A stretch of 64,000 nucleotides of DNA from Diplolepis rosae (GCA_030998225.1 JAPYXD010000704.1:13950001-14014000); one strand, 5' to 3'. Positions 23,438 to 35,499 are shown, counted from the first letter of the stretch. Notes: generated by a model from the sequence alone, not told the origin. Numbers and translations: made by a program.

Positions 23438-23562
23438 TACACAGAAAAAAATTTGGTACAGATGCTGCCCCTAACTATAGAACTGTTGCGTCTACTGGAG
23501 GAGAGTCTACGCAGGAGCACTAGAGGTAGTGTAGCATCTCGACCAAATTTTTTTCCGTGTAC
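23438..23562. mobile_element. Short MITE, ACACGGAAAAAAATTTGG-type ends
   Basis: TACACAGAAAAAAATTTGGT at 23438 mirrors ACCAAATTTTTTTCCGTGTA ending at 23562. The interior contains short inverted phrases including GATGCTGC and GTAGCATC. Relatives occur at 45329-45992 and, as one end only, near 35006. Confidence 0.7.
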
Positions 23563-23584
23563 ACTTCAAATTTTTTCGGTTTTC

Positions 23585-24249
23585 TTAAGGGGGGAAATCC
23601 ATGTAAAAATTTAAAAAAATCGTAAAGCTCGCAAACAGCAACAGATTGAAGAAAATCAATTTTTTGAAGACTCAGAAGTATTATTGTATGGACCTGGGAT
23701 TGCAGATTAATCGGTAAGTAACTAAAACTGGTCGTTATACTGTACTAAAACTTTAAACGCGATTATCTCGAAACTGTATTTTTAAAAACTGCTCGTGTTG
23801 TAACTCAAAAAGTTATTGACCGATTTGTCTGAAATTTTGAGAGGCTTTTCTCTACATTATTATCGGAAGGATAAACCTAAAATTTCAGATATTTCGCGTT
23901 AATAAAATACTTTTTGGGGGTCAAAAATGTCGAAAAAATAGCCCAAAATTCTAACTTATTTTTCAAAGGCTTATTTTATATTGAATTTTATATTTTTTTT
24001 AGTTTTATAGGCTTATCCTTCCCGTTAATATGATATAAAAAGAAAGAAATTTAATTTTTTTGTTTCAGATCAATGGTTAATGTGTGATAAATAGAGAACT
24101 TTTGGACCTTGCGCCGAAGACGACAGACGAAAAATTATCCTGAGCCACCATTTTGGGAGGAAAAAAAAAATTTATACCTTAGAAAGGTTAAATAAAGTCA
24201 TGTTAAAAATTTAAAACTTATTTTGAGGCGTTTACATGGACCCCCTTAA
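23585..24249. mobile_element. TTAA-target element, GGGG termini, in esterase intron 4
   Basis: The left end TTAAGGGGGGAAATCCATGT is mirrored by ACATGGACCCCCTTAA at the right with duplicated TTAA. The flanks (TTTTTCGGTTTTC before, TAACTTCGAAACATCTCATT after) match the uninterrupted sequence at about 23053-23085, giving an independent empty site. The interior holds ACTTTAAACGCGATTATCTC, the shared block. Confidence 0.8.
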
Positions 24250-24966
24250 TAACTTCGAAACATCTCATTTTCCGTTAAAAATAATATTTCACGACACATA
24301 CAGAAGATTTTTATCAAATTCAAAACTAGTAGTAAGCACTCAAGTTATCTTACATTAAATTGAGAGAGAGAATTTCCGAATTCATCTGCAGATTTTGATT
24401 TCATGCATTCCACCATATTTTCAACAGTATCAGTTGGGCAACTCAAAATTCGGGCTTATTTTTCTGCATAGTCTTTCTGATGACTTGGTAGAGGTTCTGG
24501 TCTTACTGGAGAACCACTCATCGAAATAACTCTATGAAATAAGCCCTTCGACATAGGAGACATCATATGCAGAGCTACACTCCATGATCCAGCACTTTGG
24601 CCTGCTATTGTAACGCAATCCGGGTCTCCACCAAATTTAGATATGTGTTCTTTTACTCATTTTAAAGCAACTACTTGATCTTTAAAACCATTGTTGCCAG
24701 GAAGAAGTGGATGTCCTGCACTTATGAAACCTAGATTGAGAAATATTTTATAAAATGAATTTCAAGCGAATGTTAACAATAAAAGTACTTTTAATTTATT
24801 AAGTACCTAAAGACGCGAGACGATAATTGACTGTAACTAAAATAAGATCTTTGTCTAAAAGATATTGAGGTCCATGCTGAGTGCTCTGACTGGATCTGCT
24901 ATAAAAGCCTCCAGGATGGAAGAATACTATTACTGGCTTCTTTACATTCTTATTCGTTGATAGTAA

Positions 24967-26213
24967 CTAAAAAATTGTATCATAATCCGAATTCTGAATT
25001 TAATTTCCTAATTATTATTCGATTTTTTTTTATAATTACGTAAAGCTTTTTCTATCTGAAATTCTAATAATGTTAATCCTATATCTCAATAGGAAATTTG
25101 ATCACGCACATTTTTAGTCCAATGAGAAAATGAGTTAATTCTGTTAGTGGTTTCAAAAAAAATTTCAGAAAGTCTGTATTATAATGTAGAGGCACAAATA
25201 ACTCTTGCATAATTTCAATTAATCGTTTTTAAAATTGTATAAAAATTCGTCATCAAGCCGTAGTGAAAACAATGCAATGCAAACTGTAAACGTTTCGGGA
25301 TCAAGTCAATTAAAAGAAAACATCTGATAAAGTATCTCGAAAATTTATAGCAGGATTCAAATAGATTTTTTCGAGAAATTTCGTAACAATTGAATAAATA
25401 ACACGAGGCGCACGTGTGGACGTTCCAAGTGGATGATAACAGTAGGATAATAATACAGATATTATTCTGTTTAATTATTTAATTAATCCAACACATTTTT
25501 GAGAATTCAATTTTTTTTCAAATGATTATGATTATTAATTTGGAGAATATTATGATTATTAATATCAAGAGAAATTTTATTTTCTCTTATTACCAATTTA
25601 GAAAATATTAGGATTTTTAATTTGAACAGAAATTAGAATCTCAAAAATCCGTCCAATCATTTAAAGAGTTCATCAGAGTAATATCTATATTATTAACTTC
25701 TTGTTTGCTTTAGACTCTGAATCATAAAATTTATAAAAGGCTTGCCTGAAATTTCCTAAATATCTTCTTTGAATCGTGCTACATATTTTGATGATAGTTT
25801 ATCTGAAATTTCTTCAAATTTGCTTAACTCCCGAAATGTTTCAAAATTTTATTACATTATTTTTGCCATATCATGATAACGGATTTTTCTATAATTTCAA
25901 GAAGGATATCAAAATTATGAACGTGTTTTTTTTTCATCTACATTATAGTGTTTACTTCCTCTAAATTTATGGCGAGTTAAGTACGAAAAAATAATTATTT
26001 TCTGAATGAGAAAGAATAACATATTTTCATGATTATCTGGAAAATGAACTAAAATAACTAACTTATTCATAGGACTTAAAATGTCCGGGTTCAAACTTTT
26101 AATTGGGGTATTTAATTAAAAGTATTAAAATTCGAACTGGAAAAGAAACCTTACAGGGGTCAACTGAAACAACGACGTGTCAGGCGTCTCCCCTTTTGAT
26201 CACTTGAAGTTTA
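24967..26213. other. Esterase intron 2, AT-rich part
   Basis: No repeat boundary or exon is recognised in this stretch; the 62-codon frame at 25776 has no domain signature. Confidence 0.4.
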
Positions 26214-26221
26214 ATTGCTTC

Positions 26222-26490
26222 AGTCGCGGACTAAGGGGGCAAAAGGGGCGGTCCACCTTAGGCCCCTCAAATATGGGGTCACTTTTTGCTTGATATATTC
26301 AGAAGTACAATTATACTATCATTAATAAATCCATTGATTTTTTAAAATCACCAAATAATCCTCTCTCTTTAGCTTTATGTGTCATATGCAAATTGATATT
26401 AAAGTATCGCTGATAATTTATTAATTAAGGGGGGGGGGCTTTTTCTCAGTAAATATCGCCCAGTCCTCCAAAGCTTTTAGTCCGCCACTG
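26222..26490. mobile_element. hAT-type MITE with 8-bp duplication
   Basis: The ends are CAGTCGCGGACTAAG and CTTTTAGTCCGCCACTG, flanked by AATTGCTT at 26214-26221 and 26491-26498. This is the classic CAGTGGCG-type hAT signature. The element is 269 bp, with purine and pyrimidine G/C runs inside and no coding. It lies in esterase intron 2. Confidence 0.85.
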
Positions 26491-26655
26491 AATTGCTTAC
26501 ACTATTTATTGGCATTCTTGATTACGTACTTCCGTTGTATAAACGTTGAGTCGAAGACAATCTTCAGAAGTGAAATTTAATGTGGGTTGAGGACATGCTG
26601 GTCCTTCTACGGACGCATCAAAAACATCTGACCAAGGTTTAATTGGTGTTGCTTG

Positions 26656-27663
26656 CTAAAAAAAAATACTGAATTATTAAATGTTTTATCTGAGCTATTT
26701 TGAATAATTTAATTATCTGATGAGTGGATAAAATAATTTTAAGATATATCCTACATAGGAATAAAAATAATGGTGACAATGTAAGACAAAGACAAAGTTT
26801 TCAAATAATTTTATAATTTGTTCTTCGAACGTTTATTTAATCAAGAAAGTATATGGTTATTCCGTGCAGGGTGACCAGCGAGACATGCGCGCTGTTGTTG
26901 CGCGAGACCATTAATAACTTGCATAAACTATGATCGAGTCTGAACTGAAAGCTTTGGACAACGCTGGAACATTTCCTTGCTTTTCCTTTCCCACTTTTCG
27001 GCTCCGGTCTACTGGACCCTGAGCGAGCCCGAGTCCGTTCGCCACCCTACCCACCGGACACCTCCTGCCGTCACTGAAGATACATTTACGCCATTGTTTT
27101 TACTCCCGCTTTTCCTTACCTCACTCGTTGATAAACTTACCAAACTCAAACCTGCATAAAAAAAATATCGTGTATCGTGTGATTGACGACTCGCCTAAAA
27201 AAGCCTATTTTTCTCCCTTGATACGCAATATACTATTTATTTATTTTGATCAAATAGTATATTGTGTATCTAGTCGTAGTCGAGGACTGAATACATTGGT
27301 CGAGTCCCAAAATGGCCGATCTCCGTGGCATACACAATATTTTTTGCAAAATGCGTCTTAAAGAAGTATTTCGAGTGTCTGTAGAGTGGTATTGAGAGTG
27401 TCCAATTACGACTCGGTGGAATAGGAACATGTTATAACAATAATATTGATAAGTATGGTACGAAAGGTGAAGGAAAGGATTGCAGGGTCGGGGAGGGGTC
27501 AAGAGGCATAGGGGGCAAAGCCCCTGCGTGGGGTTCAGGGGTATTTCAAGAAATAAATTTGATTGGGGAAATGTAATCCATTTCTCCCAACTGTCCAGAG
27601 GACGTATGGAACAAAAGTAGGACATAAGGAACGAAAATAGGACTTAAGGAAGAAAACAGATAC
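26656..27663. other. Esterase intron 1, unassigned DNA with a palindrome
   Basis: A segment at 26870-27120 is GC-richer and may derive from a mobile element's untranslated region. ATACGCAATATACTATTTA near 27221 is mirrored by TAAATAGTATATTGTGTAT-like sequence ending near 27270, forming a short palindrome. No domain is visible in the open frames. Confidence 0.35.
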
Positions 27664-28230
27664 AACATGAACATGTTGACGGCCAGACCGAATATTCACG
27701 GTGCTTGGGTTATACTCTGCATTTGGTGGGACCAACTCGGTGTGATGTATTATGAGATATTGAAACCATAGAGATATTATAGATAGAGGAGACATGCCAG
27801 CCTGAAACCTGTCAGCTCGGGCGAGAGAGAGTGAATTGTGGATTAGGCTGTCTCTTGCTAACGCCGAGGCTAACGCAGTACGCGTAGACAAAGACAGATT
27901 AACCTCCCATCGTCTCTCTCTTTCGCTCTCACCGAGTTTGCGGACTGACGTTGCCATTCACAGAGCGGCCTATGGCTTGTCTCCTCTATCTATAATATCT
28001 CTATGATTGAAACCGAGTGAAACCATCACAGGGGATCTGTATCGAACGCAATTGATGCGTTTGAGCTGAGCATTAAAGGAGAAACGGCCACAGTACCGAG
28101 AGAGACACGACAAAGTTATCCTCCAGCATGACAATACCCGACCATATGTCGTAAGACCGGTCAAGGCATACTTGGAAAGCTGAAATGGGCAGTCTTACCC
28201 CACCCGCCGTACTCTTTAGACGTCAGTTTT
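27664..28230 (+). mobile_element. Mariner transposase fragment, interrupted
   Basis: The sequence parallels the copy at 44015-44320: GTCGACGGCCAGACCG-like text, ATGTATTATGAGATATTGAAAC, a GTTATCCTCCAGCATGACAAT segment (HDN catalytic region) and AAGACCGGTCAAGGCATAC. Only the C-terminal half is present, and it is split by the MITE at 27767-28005. Confidence 0.7.
27767..28005. mobile_element. MITE with 8-bp duplication inside mariner
   Basis: The ends CATAGAGATATTATAGATAG and CTATCTATAATATCTCTATG are perfect mirrors. ATTGAAAC flanks it at 27759-27766 and 28006-28013. The uninterrupted mariner copies at 35.7 and 44.1 kb have a single TTGAAA(C/T) here. An 8-bp duplication suggests the hAT or P type. 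A divergent copy lies at 63121-63280. Confidence 0.85.
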
Positions 28231-28709
28231 TTAAAAATTATGTAAGACCTATATTAAAAAACTCAAAAAAGGCAAATTTCTGGCCCAAAAATAGCACATT
28301 TCGATATTTTTGAAAACTTTTAATTATTTTGAAAATAAACAAAATTTGGATATTTTTTCATTCTCATTTCAAAGCTAATTATCTTGTTATTTATATAAAG
28401 ACCGTAAACTATGCATTAATTAATAATACCAAATATTAATATCTTCATAAATATTCCTAAATATTATTACATTTGGCATACATTGATGCCTCTAACTTGG
28501 GCTTATTAGATGCAAAATTTTATCAACTCTCATGCTATCATCAGGAAAAAAATTTAACTTATTATTATAGAACTTAAGACACTTCAGCAATAGCTGAAAC
28601 GACAGTTGAACCTATAATTTCTGACGATAACGTAGTTATACCGACAATTAATTTCTTTCAGTGCCAATAAATCGGTTTGCAATAAAACTTTGTTTCATTA
28701 TAATCTTAC
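28231..28709. other. Esterase intron 1, 5' part
   Basis: AT-rich sequence without recognisable elements. The exon 1 donor is read at 28709-28705. Confidence 0.4.
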
Positions 28710-29184
28710 CTTGAAAGGTTTTTCTCCAACAGGAGGTTCTGCATACCTAATACCTCGATAAGAATAAATCCTTTTTCTTAATCGTGTTTGCATAAAAGAA
28801 CCCTTAATTTTTCCAAGGGAAATCGAGACTTCACATATATCTTCGGCTGACACGTAATTATTATTATTATATAAAGAAATAACGGCGCAAGAAAGTATAA
28901 TGTACAAATATAATTGTGACATACTGGCGGCAAAATTCGTATATTCAAGTTTCAGTTGAAACGAAAAAATGAAGAATGAGCAGTCAGAAAAGAAGAATAC
29001 GTCGGAACAGCTCGACTGCGCAAAAAATATTAATTTCATGATACTACATTGTGATTATTTATAGATCTGATATGAGGAAAAAATCGAAGAATTTAGTCCA
29101 GTTGCAAACGTAATAAAACTGCTATACAATTTAAAAGTATATGTATAAAGAGTTTCCTCATTTATAAATACAGATATTGGTGTC

Positions 29185-32100
29185 AGGGAACGGCTCCTGC
29201 CCGGTCTTCCGGGAAGAGCTTCGGAGGTTGAGAGGCAGGAATTGAAGTTCCTGCAGCTCAACCTCGGAAGGGGGAGGGATGCCCAGGACCTCCTGATGCA
29301 GACTGCCAGGGAGAGGGGGGCCGATGTACTGCTCATTAGTGAGCAGTACAAGTGGTCCGAAAACTCTGCTTGGTATCAGGATGCATCAAGGAGGGCCGGC
29401 ATTCTTGTTTGTAACCCTGATTTGGGCGTCGGGGACTTCCTGGAGACCGACGCGGGGTTCGTTTGGGTGGAGGTGGCGGGTGTGCGTGTGTACAGCTGCT
29501 ACTTCTCCCCCGGCGATCCCTTCGATGTCTTTGAGACCCAGATCCTCTTCCTTGAGGAAAGCCTCAGTGAGGCCATCGGGCGATCCCTCATAGGGTGTGA
29601 CTTCAACAGTAAGTCGCCCGAGTGGGGTGAGGCCCGCCTAGATAGGAGGGGAGTCTTGGTTGGCGAGATGGTCGCTAGGAACGACCTGATCGTCCTGAAT
29701 CAGGGCGGGGATTTCACGTTCAGACGAGGAGCGGGAGGGTCAATAATTGATCTCACGATCGCCGCACCTCGCCTCGCTTCAAGGATAAGCGACTGGTCGG
29801 TCCTCGAGGTAATAACCTTGAGTGACCACCGGTGCATCGAATTTAGTCTAGAACAAAGGTGTCAAGCAGCGGAAAAGGGTAGGGACGGCGAAGGAAGGAG
29901 CCCCTCCTGGAACACGAGACGACTCAGTAGGGAAAGACTTCGCGAACACCTTGAAGAAACCAGGCTCATCGATGAGCTTGGTTGGGTCTGCCCTGCTGGG
30001 TCGTACGAAGCTGCTGTGCGCTCGGTGAGGCAGAAGGTGGTCGCGGCTTGTGACTACTCGATGCCTCGCCGTAAGCGCAGGCAAGCCAGGGGTTCGATGT
30101 ACTGGTGGAACGACCAGTTGGCAGCCCTACGTCGAGAATGCCTCGCAGCGCGGCGAAAATTCACCCGTTCAAAGGGGGATGCTACGCTGCACGAGGCATG
30201 GAAAGGGGCAAAAACAGCTTTGAGGCGAGGCATAAAGAAAAGCCGACTTCAATGCTGGAAAGACCTGATCGGTGAGGTCGAGAAGGATCCATGGGGTCTC
30301 GCCTCCAAAATAGTCACCAAGAGATTGGTGATTAGAAGAAAGACCCCGGGCCTGGATAATCCCGATCGAGTCAAGTACATTGTGCGAAGCTTGTTTCCAC
30401 ACGTGGAGCCGTTCCAAAGACAGGACCGAAGTTCCTGCGTGGTCCGGCGCGAAGAACTCTTCACTCTCGAAGAACTAAAGAGAGCGGGTGGAAGGCTTAA
30501 GGCAAATACAGCGCCGGGTATCGACGGGGTGCCGAACGAGATCCTCAAAGAGGTGATCGGGGCATACCCGGAGATCCTCCTAGAAGCCTTTAACTCCTGT
30601 CTTCGGGATGGGAGGTTCTTCGCAGATTGGAAGAAGCAGAGGTTGGTCCTGCTGAGGAAGGACAACAAACCTCTAGGGGTTGCTCGTCGTATAGACCAAT
30701 ATGCTTATTGGATACGATGGGGAAGCTTCTGGAGGAGTTGATTCTACAACGGCTTCAGGCTCTCTTGGTCGGGGAGAACGGGCTCTCGGAAAGCCAGTTC
30801 GGATTCAGGAAAGGCAGATCCACTGTGGACGCCATCCAAGCTGTGGTTAACATCGCCACAAATGCAAGAAAAGGAACTGGTAAGCGTAAGGGATTCTGTG
30901 CGTTGATTAGCATTGACATACGCAATGCGTTCAATACCGCGAGATGGGACATCTGCATCGAGGCGATGATGCGGAAAAATGTTCCAGACTACCTGTTGCG
31001 AATGATGGATGACTATCTGAGCGACAGGTGGGTGATATACGAGGGCGACAAATGGTCTCTCAAAGAAGAGATGACATGTGGCGCTCCTCAAGGGTCGCGG
31101 GTGGGTCCACTCGTTTGGAACATCATGTATGATGACTTCCTGCGCATGGACCTGCCTGCTGGAACGAGCATCGTCGGCTTCGCGGATGACGCACTTGTCG
31201 TGTGCACCGCTGACGACGTCGGAATCCTAGAGCTGAGGATCAATGAAAGTCTGTGGCGAGCAAAGCGATGGTTGGATGGCAGAGGCCTTAAAATGGCCCC
31301 TGAGAAAACCGAGGCTTTGCTCGTTACGGACAGGAGATCCTTCCAATATCCGAGGATCGTTCTTGGAGAGCATGAAATCGAGTGGAAAACAAGCATTAAG
31401 TACCTGGGGGTGCAGCTGGATCGTAGGCTTAGCTTTGGCGAACACCTAAAGATCGCAGCTGCCAAAGCCATCCAATGTGGAGCGATCTTGACCCGGCTTA
31501 TGGCAAACATTGGTGGACCCAGGGAAGCGAAAAGGAGATTGGTGGCCAGAGTGGTCCATTCGAAGCTGCTTTATGCAGCTCCGGTCTGGGCCAATGCCTT
31601 GCAAAACCATGCTATCCAGAAGAAGCTGTTCTCGGCGCAGAGACTTGTCGCGCTGAGAATAGTTTCGGCATATAGAACTATCTCGACGAGCGCTGTGCTG
31701 GTCCTGGCGAGCGTCCCGCCAATAGATTTATTGGCGGAGGAAAGGCAGGAAACCTTTCAGCTTCGCAAGGAGCTTACCTGCGCAGACCTGCAGGAAATCG
31801 CTCGCGCGAAGGAGGCCATCCGCAAGGATGGAAGGCGCAGACTCGTCGAGAAATGGCAGATGAGATGGCATGGTGAGCAGACAGGGAGATGGACCTACCG
31901 CCTGATCCCGGAGCTCGCCACCTGGCTGAACAGAAAGCACGGGGAAGTCGGCTTTTACTTGGCGCAAGCGCTCTTGGGCCATGGCTGTTTTAACGCGTAC
32001 CTGAGGCGCTTTAAGAAGATAGACGAGGAGACGTGTCGCTACTGCGATTCTCCGGTGGATAACGCGGAGCACGCACTCTTCGTCTGCGCAAAATGGGGTG

Positions 32101-32322
32101 TGGCTAGGGGGGTCCTCGATCAGGCGGTGAGTTCCGAACTTACTCCTGACACGATGGTCCCCCTCATGCTCCAGTCTGAACGGTTCTGGACGCTCATCGA
32201 GTCATTCGTCACACTTGTGATGAAGACGAGAGAACTTGATGGGCGTCGAGAGCGAAACAACGGGGAGGGCCAGTAGAAATCGCATCGGGGCCTGCATGAT
32301 TTTGCCATTTTTCCTCCTCACC

Positions 32323-32350
<28 letters not shown>
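29185..32350 (+). mobile_element. R1-clade-like non-LTR retrotransposon, 5'-truncated
   Basis: The element keeps ORF2 (endonuclease, reverse transcriptase and C-terminal zinc motif) and a 3' UTR ending in a 28-nt poly(A) at 32323-32350. ORF1 is absent, so the copy is 5'-truncated near 29185. It is strikingly GC-rich against the AT-rich host DNA. It starts about 260 bp upstream of the esterase start codon, in the opposite orientation. Related pieces lie at 47690-48575 and 40196-40452. Confidence 0.85.
29242..32276 (+). pseudogene. Retrotransposon ORF2 (endonuclease and reverse transcriptase), one frameshift
   Basis: The first frame, 29242-30741, holds an AP-type endonuclease: LQLNLGRGRDAQ, LLISEQY, IGCDFNSKSPEWG, and SDHRCIEF at its end. 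It then enters the reverse transcriptase (APGIDGVPNEIL, DWKKQRLVLLRK). The downstream frame, open from 30627 and continuing to 32276, carries SSYRPICLLDTMGKL, SQFGFRKGRSTVDAI, GAPQGSRVGP, the catalytic GFADDALVV (FADD at 31179-31190), IKYLGVQLDRRL and a C-terminal CRYCDSP..H..C motif (32034-32087). A single missing base near 30684 breaks the frame between GVA and SSYRP. The protein copies element RNA into DNA at a nicked target. Only this one break is seen, so the insertion is probably young. Confidence 0.85.
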
Positions 32351-32354
<4 letters not shown>

Positions 32355-32626
32355 GATATAATCCAACATTATTCCAACTCATATTTTACACTATTTCGAG
32401 AAATTTATAAAATAATAATACTCCGATACTGAAGAAAATATTCAAATATACCATTTAACATATTTCGTAATTAAATTAGTGAATACATTAAAATGTTTCA
32501 GATGATCGGTTGGGAATGGCCATTTTACCAGAGTGTATTGATAACATAAAAGGGTCAAAAGAGCAGACCTATGCATTTTGCAATTTTTACCGTATTTAAA
32601 TCTTCCGTTCTTCACATTAATATATA

Positions 32627-33773
32627 CAGGGTGAAGCACATAAAGTGTTACAGAACGATAGCACTCAAACTATTGATCATATCCAAAAATATTTTAGACA
32701 AAAGTTTTAGTGTTCGAGAAGGCCATCATACTGGGCCACCTTATTTTTTAATCGGTGGAGGCACTGAAGCTACGTCAAGGTCAACTCCTCTTTTTTAAAT
32801 GGAACTATTTTTTTCGATGACATTATTACCGATTTCAAGACGAATTAAGCGACCTACAACACAAGGTCATTCTAGTCACGCAAAGTATGAAAATAGTCGA
32901 AAAATCGAAACATATCGGAATAATCACTTTCAAAGGATCCACTAACCTTGGTTCGGGTCTACCTACAGAAGATGCTCGAAGTGATGACCCTCGACTTGTA
33001 AAAACTTGTCAATTCGCTGATGAAAAGCCCGTCTAACTTCAGCCAACATTTGTGGTGTAATTTCGGTACATGCTCGGTGTATTCTTTTTTTCATGTCGTC
33101 AGGCGTGGCAGGTGCTACCGCCATTACACGTTCTTTGACAAAACCCCATAAAAAGTAATCTGATCTGGCGAACGAGGTGGCCAAGCTACAGGGCCGCCTC
33201 GTCCTATCCACTTTTCGCCAAAAATCTCACTTATCACTTGCCTTGAATACAGAACATAATGGGTTGGTGCATCGTCATGTTGCATCCACATATTCATGCG
33301 AACATGCAAGGGCACGTATTCCATTAATTGAGGCAGTATGTTTTACAGAAAGTTTGCGTAAACTTGCCCAGTCAAGCGACCTTCAAAAAAATATGGACCA
33401 ATGACGTGATCGCCGACAATGCCGCGCCAACAATTATCGCACCACGGATGTTGAAATGGTACAGTTCTCATCCGTCGAGGATTCTCATTTGCCCAATAAT
33501 GCATATTATGCCTATTCACATTTCCCGTATTTGCGAAGTTAGCTTCCTCAGAAAAAAGCACATGACTCAAAAATGAGACATCTGTGCGCACATTTCTACG
33601 AATTCAATTGCAGAAATTGACGCGTTTTAGGAAATTATTGCCGTACAAATCCTGATGTAATGACATATGATACGGATGGAACTTTTGTCTGAAACATGTT
33701 TGGATATGATCAATATTTTGAGTGCTATCGCTCTGTAACACTTTATGGGCCTCACCCTGTATAATGAATAGAT
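32627..33773 (-). mobile_element. IS630/Tc1-like element with ACAGGGTG ends, decayed
   Basis: The terminal sequences ACAGGGTGAAGCACATAAAG at 32628 and CTTTATGGGCCTCACCCTGT ending near 33770 are inverted, and each continues for about 60 bp. The - strand transposase is spread over three frames: PRRMRTVPFQHPWCDNCWRG, WMQHDDAPTH, IGRGGPVAWPPRSPD and, last, MLAEVRRAFHQRIDKFLQVE with HFEHLL at the end. The order matches a widespread insect DDE-transposase family. Frameshifts and small deletions have killed it. Confidence 0.8.
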
Positions 33774-33921
33774 GTCAAAGTGCGATTGATCAAACTCATT
33801 AACTAGAAATTATAGAACATCTAAGTGTATTAAGTTGTTTAGTACTAAAGTGTCCATTTTAGACTTAATTTCCCTATAGGCATATCAAGGTCTCAGAGGA
33901 ACAGGCTCCTGATCCCGCATG

Positions 33922-34880
33922 ACATACACAGTGCGGCAAATAAGTTTTGAGACTGGCCGTGGAAAACATCATTGAAACAAGATATCTGAATATTTTTCGA
34001 TTTTCTTATTCAAAATATTCTCTTGCAGTTTCAACACACTTGTTACAGCGATTCAACAGCGATTCAAATGCGTATTGTAGCTCATTTTGCGGAATTGATT
34101 CTAGCACTCGTATTGTAGCTGTTTTGATGGTCGAAATGTCATTAAAAAAACATCCTTTCAACTTTAATTTCAATTTTGGAAATAGAAACAAATCGCACGG
34201 GGCCAAATCAGATGAATACGGTGGATGATTCAACACACAGACATAATTTCGAGCCAAAAATTGACGAACAATGAGTGAAGTGTGACTCGGTGCATTATCA
34301 TGCAACAAAGACCAGGTCTCTGGATCACGATATTCGGATCGAATACGAAGGATTCTGGCCATCAGACGCTTCAAAACTTCGAGATAATATGCGCCAGTAT
34401 GTTTCGCCAGTTAGAACGAATTCCCTGTGGATAATTCCTTTACTATCGAAGAATGTATGTGTAATGAGCATTGTTTTGATTCTTGATGGAACTTTCCGTA
34501 TATTTTTGACTTGTGGTTAAGTTTTCAACTTCCATTCCGCACTTTGACGCTTGGTTTTTGGGTTGTATTGAAAGTACCATGTTCCGTCACCCGTAACAAT
34601 TGATTTCAGAAATTTTGGATCATTCCTGGCGGCTGCAATGATTTCTTTGGAATGATAGACACGCATTGATTTTTGGTCATTCGTCGAAGTATTTCAACAT
34701 CGACAAAAAAGTTGTTTTGGGAGAACTGTCATAGCTTTGCTATTTATCAACCGATTGAAGCAAAACTGGTATTACCGGAAAGAGGAATGTCACAGCTCTC
34801 AAACGCCGGATTGAACACATAGATAGCGTTACTAGTTACTCAAATATTTTTCGAGTCTCGGAACTTATTTCTCGCACTGT
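33922..34880 (-). mobile_element. Mariner element with intact ends and decayed transposase
   Basis: TACACAGTGCGGCAAATAAG at 33921 mirrors CTTATTTCTCGCACTGTGTA ending near 34880, flanked by TA. The - strand frame 34374-34006 encodes the C-terminal half: LLHDNAPSHTS (second catalytic Asp), PPYSSDLAPCD (third Asp), LFPKLKLKLKG and a NRCNKCVE tail. The N-terminal half is unreadable. Confidence 0.8.
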
Positions 34881-35499
34881 GTATACCACATCAGTAAGAC
34901 TGGGCTCACATCAGCCTATCCCGCTCATAGGCCGGAAAAGCACCACTCGTTTGCGGGGAACTTCCAGTTGGGTGCCATACGAAAACGATCATTGGCTGCT
35001 TCTTTGCACGGAAAGAAATTTGGTAAAGCGGTCATTCCATCTTTAGTAGCGCAGCGTTGCCAAGCGTTTAGTGCACTGGCAACATCATTTTAGGCGACCA
35101 GCTACCCCAAACGTGGTGCAGAGGCTTTCCCGCATGTGTTTTGCCAACACGTTGGTGCTACAGCTGCATGATTTCGGGACAGCAGCTCGCCCAAAACGGA
35201 GAGTAGCCACACTAAATTGTAGGTGCACGGCTCTCAACGTGTGTAGTACTGCTGCTGAAGGTCACCAAAAGTCGCCTACCGATCAACTTGCTTTGCCAAA
35301 AAGTAGCGAATAAGCGCTAAAATTGAAACAATTAAGTGATGATAATAAAATAAAATCATGAATTTTGAGTTCCAAAATTCAGCTTCCTAGAAAGACAATA
35401 TAATGTGGATATGTTTACTTATTATTCACTCGAAAAAACGATGCTGATGCTGATGGGACAGGCCGTGTGTCATCGGTCGAAACCAATGTAGTCGGAAAG
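34881..35499. other. Spacer with one end of an ACACGG-type MITE
   Basis: GCACGGAAAGAAATTTGGTA near 35006 resembles the ends of the elements at 23438 and 45329, but no partner end was found. The sequence around it is GC-richer with no recognisable gene. Confidence 0.35.

Larger units (their letters stand above)
13195..28922 (-). pseudogene. Carboxylesterase pseudogene, seven exons
   Basis: Exons on the - strand are 28922-28710, 26655-26530, 24966-24807, 24730-24354, 17717-17546, 15579-15386 and about 13672-13195, and phases agree through exon 6. Together they cover about 570 residues, normal for the type-B carboxylesterase family (ester hydrolysis, often secreted). The first exon gives a signal-peptide-like MSQLYLYIILSCAVIS start. 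Seen later are SEDCLRLNV, HPGGF (oxyanion loop, residues 130-134) and GQSAG with S212. Breaks: TGA at 24657-24659 replaces the expected Trp (codon 191); TAA at 24456-24458 (codon 258); the usual GVxHxDDL histidine segment reads GNFFILRNRNEL; exon 7 joins mariner sequence without a proper acceptor. All introns but the last contain unrelated repeats. A haplotype error could explain single stops but not all four defects. Confidence 0.85.

Noticed and set aside
29848..32308. Antisense and alternate-frame open frames across the retrotransposon
   Set aside because: Shadows of GC-rich ORF2; the endonuclease and reverse transcriptase motifs are only in the + frames given.
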